From an uncultured Candidatus Melainabacteria bacterium (GTDB taxonomy: Bacteria; Cyanobacteriota; Vampirovibrionia; Gastranaerophilales; Gastranaerophilaceae), in assembly GCA_934699705.1 (NCBI GenBank), contig CAKUXD010000046.1:1-8995 (forward strand): a DNA stretch of 8,995 nucleotides, given 5' to 3'. The notes beneath the pieces were generated by a model. The model was not told where the DNA came from. It saw only the letters and a program-made list of their open reading frames with translations, and did not search any database. Positions 5,976 through 8,995 of this stretch are shown piece by piece. Every line of letters starts with the position of its first letter. Position 1 is the first letter of the stretch. Both the position numbers and the translations under genes were made by a program.

Positions 5976-7607
5976 TTACTTTTGAACTTTTAATTGTTTG
6001 TCAAATTTTGGAAGCTCATTTTTTACTAATTGGTTTAATAATTCTTGGAATACTGTGTTGTTTTTATTTAACCAAGTGTTAAAATTTGTATTGTTTTTCA
6101 TTGAAGAATCAATATGCTCACTCAATAAAGCGACCATTTCTTTTTGTGATAAATTATTTAATTTCCCGCTTTCTTTAGCAATAGTAAGATAAGTCATAGC
6201 TTCTGATACAACTGCGATTGAGTTTGTTAATTCTTCTTGGTTTAAGCAAGAATCTTTGGTCTTGCTGATTCCTGACATTTTTTTTACGACTGCGCTTGTA
6301 ATTTCTTCAACTGCGTATGCTGGAAGTTTTACGCCTTCTTTACTGATAATTTCTTTTACAACAAAATCTCTTAACATTGTGCCAATGTTATTTGAGGCAG
6401 TTTTTCCAGTAAGAAATTTTGAAGCAACATCTCCTGCGTATTCGTTTACAATAATTCTATTTATTGTACCATTAATGCCACTTAATGTAGCTTTAATAGC
6501 TAGTTCTTTATAATTGATATCTCTGTCAATGTCTTTTGATTTTGCATCAGCAACATCAAAAGCGATAGATTTTCCAATACTATAAATGCAACTTCCTGCG
6601 ATTGAGGCTGGTCCAAGAGTGTTTAAAACAACGTTTGCGATGAATTTTATGCATGCAGAGCCTGCTTTTTGTGAAGCATTATATTTGTCAACTCTTGCTA
6701 TGATGTCATTTTTTGTTCCGAAAGCTTTTTTGTAGGCTTTGTCGCAATCTTCTTTAATCTGCGATAAAGGTTGACCTTTTAAACAGTTTTCAGCAGAAAC
6801 TTTTGACGATTGAACGATGATGTTAGATAAATATCCATAAATTCTGTATTTGTCGTCTTTACTTCCTTTTGCGCTATCTAAACCGTTAGCTGATAAAATT
6901 TTGTCTAGGACTTTTTTATCACCTAAAACTTCAACTAAAGAGTTTTCCATATTATCAAAAATTTCTTCTTTAGTTGTAAAATGGTTGTAATAAGGCATTG
7001 TGCCTGATGTCGCGTATGGATTGGTTTTATATTCGTTTAAATCTTGCAACTTACCGGATAATTTATTATATGTTTTAATATTTTCAGATAGTTTTTGGTC
7101 AGTATATTTAGCTATACAATCTGCGGTGAGCGCGTTTTCAAATTGTTTTGATTTATTTTTGTATCTTAAAATGTTTGCATGGCTAAACTCAACGTCAAAT
7201 ATTTCCTTGAATTTGTCGTTAAATTTATCTTCTTTAATGGAGTTATCAAGCTCTGTAACTTCCTCTTTATATTTGTCGATGTCGGCTTGAACAAGAGTGG
7301 CTCTGTTTTTTGAATTCCAAAGAATACTGATAGCGTCAGCTGTTTTGCCAGACCAACCTTCTGTTGCAAGTTGTTTGTCTAAAGATGATTGGGCAGTTTG
7401 AGCAGTTTGGTTTAAATCTTGGGTAACTTTTTTGTACTCTTTTAATCTATTTGATTTCCCCGTAAAGTTGATTGGGCAAGTTGTGGTGTTTGAACGCACA
7501 AAAACATCAGGTTTTTGAATTGATTTTGCAAATCGAAAACCTTCATCAGAATTATATTGAATTTTAGCAGGTTTAATCGCGCTTTTTAAACCTATTAAAT
7601 TAATCAC
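5976..7607 (-). CDS. Large uncharacterised protein with INFTGK N-terminal motif
   Basis: I do not recognise a named family. The frame is open from a TTG at 7634, but AAGGA sits inside that extension, five bases before a GTG at 7607, so GTG 7607 is the better start (543 aa). There is no signal peptide. The N-terminus is basic and low in structure up to CPINFTGK (about 44-51). Short F-T/K-G-K motifs at this place recall lineage-specific proteins of Gastranaerophilales (memory, unverified). Then come long helical stretches with a W-S-G at 85-87 (EGWSGKTAD), and charged helices to about 300. A Gly/Ala-rich hydrophobic patch spans about 315-350 (ACIKFIANVVLNTLGPASIA and after), followed by ATLSGINGTINRI. 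The end is polar (Asn/Lys-rich). The hydrophobic patch could insert in a membrane, but it is not a standard transmembrane helix set. No terminator is seen after the stop. Confidence 0.75.
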   Translation of the reverse strand: MINLIGLKSAIKPAKIQYNSDEGFRFAKSIQKPDVFVRSNTTTCPINFTGKSNRLKEYKKVTQDLNQTAQTAQSSLDKQLATEGWSGKTADAISILWNSKNRATLVQADIDKYKEEVTELDNSIKEDKFNDKFKEIFDVEFSHANILRYKNKSKQFENALTADCIAKYTDQKLSENIKTYNKLSGKLQDLNEYKTNPYATSGTMPYYNHFTTKEEIFDNMENSLVEVLGDKKVLDKILSANGLDSAKGSKDDKYRIYGYLSNIIVQSSKVSAENCLKGQPLSQIKEDCDKAYKKAFGTKNDIIARVDKYNASQKAGSACIKFIANVVLNTLGPASIAGSCIYSIGKSIAFDVADAKSKDIDRDINYKELAIKATLSGINGTINRIIVNEYAGDVASKFLTGKTASNNIGTMLRDFVVKEIISKEGVKLPAYAVEEITSAVVKKMSGISKTKDSCLNQEELTNSIAVVSEAMTYLTIAKESGKLNNLSQKEMVALLSEHIDSSMKNNTNFNTWLNKNNTVFQELLNQLVKNELPKFDKQLKVQK

Positions 7608-7682
7608 ACTATTCCTTTGTTTTAAACTACTCAAATAAATAAAAAGTTTACTAGTGAAAAAATTGACATTATTTTTTAAAAA

Positions 7683-7919
7683 TGTGTACTAAATTTAACA
7701 AAGTTGTTTGATAAAATCAGCTTTCCAACTTTAATTGCAAAATTATACAAAAATCTAGCAAAATATGTTTAACCTGCGATTGATAGTTTGTTTAAAATAA
7801 AAAGTAAAATCAAAAATATTCGGAACGAACTTGGTGATTATTGTTTTAATCAAGGTGTTTCAGCGATTGAAACATTTGTAAAATATTTCCTTGAAGTTGC
7901 AAAGGAATTGAGAGTGTAA
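7683..7919 (+). pseudogene. Possible decayed gene remnant with one in-frame stop
   Basis: One plus-strand frame reads, after a stop near 7680, KCVLNLTKLFDKISFP, then TLIAKLYKNLAKYV, then TAA at 7770-7772. It continues PAIDSLFKIKSKIKNIRNEL, then GDYCFNQGVSAIETFVKY, then FLEVAKELRV and TAA at 7917-7919. The second half (about 43-48 codons) has a mixed, protein-like composition (Gly, Val, Ala, Glu, Arg), unlike surrounding AT-rich filler. The first half is less convincing. There is no Shine-Dalgarno sequence or good start, so it looks like the C-terminal end of a lost gene. It ends 2 bases before the stop of the opposite TIGR04076-type gene. No family was recognised. Confidence 0.35.
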
Positions 7920-7921
7920 AT

Positions 7922-8245
7922 TTATTTGCATTCGATATCTGTGGCTTCTAATTTAAAAATAACCGGTCTAATTCCATCATTACAACTACAAATTGCAACC
8001 CCAGGAGTTTTAATCCAATCATTGTAATAAAATGTTGAATTTCCAGCACCATGCGCCAATGCAAATACATATTGATAAATAGCTTTCCAGGCTTCATCAC
8101 AAAGTCCTTCTGGTTTTGCATAATCTGCAAGAAAAGTTTGTCCTACTTTGTGGAATGGGCAAGTTGACAAATCTTCAATACCATATTCTTGAGCCAAATC
8201 TTCATTGAACATTGTTTTTAGCACGGTTATTTTTACTTTATTCAT
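7922..8245 (-). CDS. TIGR04076-type small protein of unknown function
   Basis: The 107-aa product starts MNKVKITVLKTMFNEDLAQE and contains CPFHKVGQTF, ADYAKPEGLCDEAWKAIYQY, ALAHGAG, NDWIKTPGVAICSCNDG and RPVIFKLEA. These blocks match from memory the TIGR04076 family, found in anaerobes with no established role. Cysteines at 29, 49, 86 and 88 (the CSC pair) are in conserved surroundings and could bind a metal or act in redox chemistry; this is inference. The protein is soluble, with no signal peptide, and full length for the family. The ATG is supported by AAGGAG seven bases upstream. A TATACT box is 20 bases upstream of the ATG, and a terminator-like hairpin (8297-8324) lies beyond it, so the gene is probably transcribed alone. 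Confidence 0.87.
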   Translation of the reverse strand: MNKVKITVLKTMFNEDLAQEYGIEDLSTCPFHKVGQTFLADYAKPEGLCDEAWKAIYQYVFALAHGAGNSTFYYNDWIKTPGVAICSCNDGIRPVIFKLEATDIECK

Positions 8246-8265
8246 ATTTTAACTCCTTCTGTAAC

Positions 8266-8271
8266 AGTATA
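8266..8271 (-). promoter_or_regulatory. Probable -10 box for the TIGR04076-type gene
   Basis: On the minus strand TATACT lies 20 bases upstream of the ATG at 8245. TTATTC stands 17 bases further upstream as a weak -35 candidate. Confidence 0.4.
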
Positions 8272-8296
8272 TCATGAATATTATGTCAGAATAATA

Positions 8297-8324
8297 AAAA
8301 TCCCAAGATTTTTCTTGAGAATTT
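8297..8324 (-). terminator. Terminator-like hairpin behind tRNA-Tyr tail copy 1
   Basis: Arms CAAGA (8304-8308) and TCTTG (8313-8317) extend outward through a mismatch and a bulge to pair AAAT with ATTT. On the minus strand the hairpin is followed by TTTTTATTATT. It directly follows the displaced tRNA-Tyr 3' end at 8324-8341, just as the real tRNA gene is followed by its own terminator. It also insulates the TIGR04076-type gene promoter from the repeat tract. Confidence 0.55.
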
Positions 8325-8341
8325 AAAATTTGGGCAGGGGT
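8324..8341 (-). repeat. Displaced tRNA-Tyr 3'-end copy 1
   Basis: The plus-strand sequence TAAAATTTGGGCAGGGGT is identical to 8919-8936. It covers the last 11 bases of tRNA-Tyr (discriminator A, the acceptor 3' strand and the first T-stem bases) plus 7 bases of flank. Identity stops after this point (AAGG follows), so only a short tail is kept. Confidence 0.8.
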
Positions 8342-8713
8342 AAGGACTTCGTTTTGAGTTGACTAAATGTCAAGTCAAAATGGAGGGGAGAACCACCACG
8401 GTGGTGAGAATTACCCCTCAATAAAAAATCCCCAAGATTACTCTTGCTCAATATTTAAGCTATATTCTCAGCTCGTTCTCGCTGTCTTGGATTATTCGGG
8501 TACGCATAGCCTTTGCATTTTCGCTTTTAATTTTCGTTACACTCAAATTAGCGTTTAACAAGGCTATTTGCTCAGACGAGTTTCGTTTACTACGTTCACT
8601 ACACTCTACCGAAAATCCGCTCGAACCTAAAACTAAGCTTCGCTTAGTGGTTCTCATTCACTCTAACGCATATATAACAAAAACCTCAACAACTGTTGTT
8701 GTTAAGGTTTTTG
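8342..8713. other. Hairpin-rich non-coding spacer B between tRNA tail copies 1 and 2
   Basis: I see no credible gene here; the short open frames lack Shine-Dalgarno sites and family features. It holds a 12-bp hairpin with one mismatch (8352-8363 with 8369-8380, loop TAAAT) and a compound hairpin with outer arms GAGGGG/CCCCTC (8383-8388, 8414-8419) and inner arms ACCACC/GGTGGT (8392-8405). At 8424-8446 is an imperfect copy of the 8296-8317 terminator (two mismatches and one extra base). The motif CTCAGCTCGTTCTCGCT is at 8467-8483. A stem-loop at 8623-8653 (GAACC, ACTAAGC, loop TTC, GCTTAGT, GGTTC) is followed by TTCACTC. Spacer A repeats the last two elements in the same order. Confidence 0.7.
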
Positions 8714-8714
8714 T
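8677..8714 (-). terminator. Terminator-like hairpin behind tRNA-Tyr tail copy 2
   Basis: ACAAAAACCT (8677-8686) pairs with AGGTTTTTGT (8705-8714). A C-A mismatch follows, then AACAAC pairs with GTTGTT around a 4-base loop. On the minus strand the outer arm ends GTTTTTGTTATATA, giving a partial U-tract. Its sequence is unrelated to the hairpins behind the other two tails, although its position relative to the tail is the same. Confidence 0.65.
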
Positions 8715-8736
8715 AAAATTTGGGCAGGGGTGGATT
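8714..8736 (-). repeat. Displaced tRNA-Tyr 3'-end copy 2
   Basis: Twenty-three bases are identical to 8919-8941: TAAAATTTGGGCAGGGG followed by TGGATT. It includes the last 16 bases of tRNA-Tyr (discriminator, acceptor 3' strand, T-stem 3' strand and part of the T-loop) plus 7 bases downstream. Beyond it the tRNA similarity ends, so this is a tail, not a second tRNA gene. Confidence 0.88.
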
Positions 8737-8918
8737 GTCTTGCTCACTCGCGTTTAACGGGTCTTCGATTGAATGTTTCATAAATTCTTTATTCAACATT
8801 CAAGTCTGCGCCCTCAGCTCGTTCGCGCTCGAACCACAACAGAACTTTGTTCTGTGTGGTTCGGAGTTCACTCCTCAAAAAATAAACCATTCAATAACAA
8901 AAGTCATTGAATGGTTTA
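8737..8918. other. Hairpin-rich non-coding spacer A between tail copy 2 and tRNA-Tyr
   Basis: No gene is seen. It holds a 9-bp hairpin TTGAATGTT/AACATTCAA (8769-8777, 8795-8803). The motif CTCAGCTCGTTCGCGCT (8813-8829) differs from that in spacer B by one base. A stem-loop at 8831-8862 has GAACC/GGTTC outer arms and ACAGAAC/GTTCTGT inner arms around TTT. TTCACTC (8867-8873) follows, inside the small palindrome GGAGTTCACTCC. The order motif, stem-loop, TTCACTC, terminator, tail is the same as in spacer B. Confidence 0.7.
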
Positions 8919-8919
8919 T
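8877..8919 (-). terminator. Rho-independent terminator of tRNA-Tyr
   Basis: A perfect 14-bp stem, ATAAACCATTCAAT (8882-8895) with its complement at 8906-8919, has a 10-base loop. On the minus strand it is followed by TTTTTT (8882-8877). It starts 6 bases after the discriminator base of tRNA-Tyr and is the clearest of the three tail-linked hairpins. Confidence 0.88.
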
Positions 8920-8925
8920 AAAATT

Positions 8926-8995
8926 TGGGCAGGGGTGGATTCGAACCACCGTAGACTCGCGTCGACAGATTTACAGTCTGTTGCCTTTAGCCACT
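8926..8995 (-). tRNA. tRNA-Tyr (GTA), 5' end beyond the window
   Basis: Read on the minus strand from the window edge, AGTGGCTAAAGGC is the D-arm side. ACAGA, CTGTAAA, TCTGT form the anticodon arm with GTA (8974-8972). A long variable arm follows, as expected for bacterial tRNA-Tyr (type II). Then comes the T-arm GGTGG, TTCGAAT, CCACC and the acceptor 3' strand CCTGCCC with discriminator A (8926). CCA is not encoded. The first bases of the gene (acceptor 5' strand and start of the D-arm, about 15-17 bases) lie outside the window. Its 3' end is copied at 8714-8736 and 8324-8341. Confidence 0.95.

Noticed and set aside
8367..8558. Plus-strand open frame of 63 codons in the same spacer
   Set aside because: It starts inside a hairpin arm, lacks a ribosome binding site and crosses several inverted repeats; no family is recognisable.
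8460..8657. Minus-strand open frame of 65 codons starting MRTTKRSLVLGSSG
   Set aside because: It has no Shine-Dalgarno sequence, spans the conserved stem-loop and 17-bp motif of the tRNA-tail spacer, and its composition reflects those repeats. I treat it as non-coding, though similar frames may be annotated as proteins in other genomes.
8714..8760. Second tRNA gene at tail copy 2 (ACTCGCGT occurs after it, as in tRNA-Tyr)
   Set aside because: Similarity stops inside the T-loop; no anticodon arm or D-arm follows, and the ACTCGCGT match is at the wrong distance.
8324..8941. CRISPR-like array from the repeated TAAAATTTGGGCAGGGG
   Set aside because: There are only three repeats, with spacers of about 370 and 180 bases, no cas genes, and the repeat is plainly the tRNA-Tyr 3' end.

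Overview
AT-rich bacterial DNA carrying ordinary metabolic genes, a cluster of secreted or uncharacterised proteins, and a hairpin-rich non-coding tract ending in a tRNA-Tyr gene. The low GC content, the TAA/TAG stops, the GC-rich hairpin terminators, and a large protein of unknown family with an N-terminal INFTGK motif together suggest a host-associated, probably anaerobic bacterium. My best guess is the non-photosynthetic cyanobacterial relatives (Gastranaerophilales/Vampirovibrionia). This is recognition from memory and cannot be confirmed from the window alone.

Left part (1-4624), housekeeping. The 3' end of an iron-containing alcohol dehydrogenase meets, across a shared bidirectional terminator, a minus-strand operon of pyruvate kinase followed by a ferredoxin-nitroreductase fusion. 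The nitroreductase Shine-Dalgarno sequence overlaps the pyk stop codon. Upstream on the same strand is a small EF-hand protein with its own promoter. Diverging from it on the plus strand is a dGTPase-type HD phosphohydrolase, which may be translated from a leaderless mRNA.

Middle part (4625-7607), accessory genes on the minus strand. A 543-aa protein of unknown family is followed by a two-gene operon. The operon encodes a tiny exported protein made almost entirely of a glycine-every-fourth-residue repeat (ten glycines in perfect register) and an exported SUMF1/FGE-fold protein with a helical N-terminal half.

Right part (7608-8995). A decayed reading frame of about 78 codons, with one internal stop, lies tail to tail with an intact gene of the TIGR04076 type. 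From 8291 to the window end there is no credible protein gene. Instead there is a partial tRNA-Tyr (minus strand) and two upstream-displaced copies of its 3' end. Each of the three tails is followed, in the direction of tRNA transcription, by a different terminator-like hairpin. The two spacers between the tails share a 17-bp motif and a hairpin whose outer stem is conserved while its inner stem differs by compensatory changes. This is the most unusual part of the window. It could be the scar of repeated insertions at a tRNA 3' end, or a tRNA-linked repeat family. No integrase is visible.
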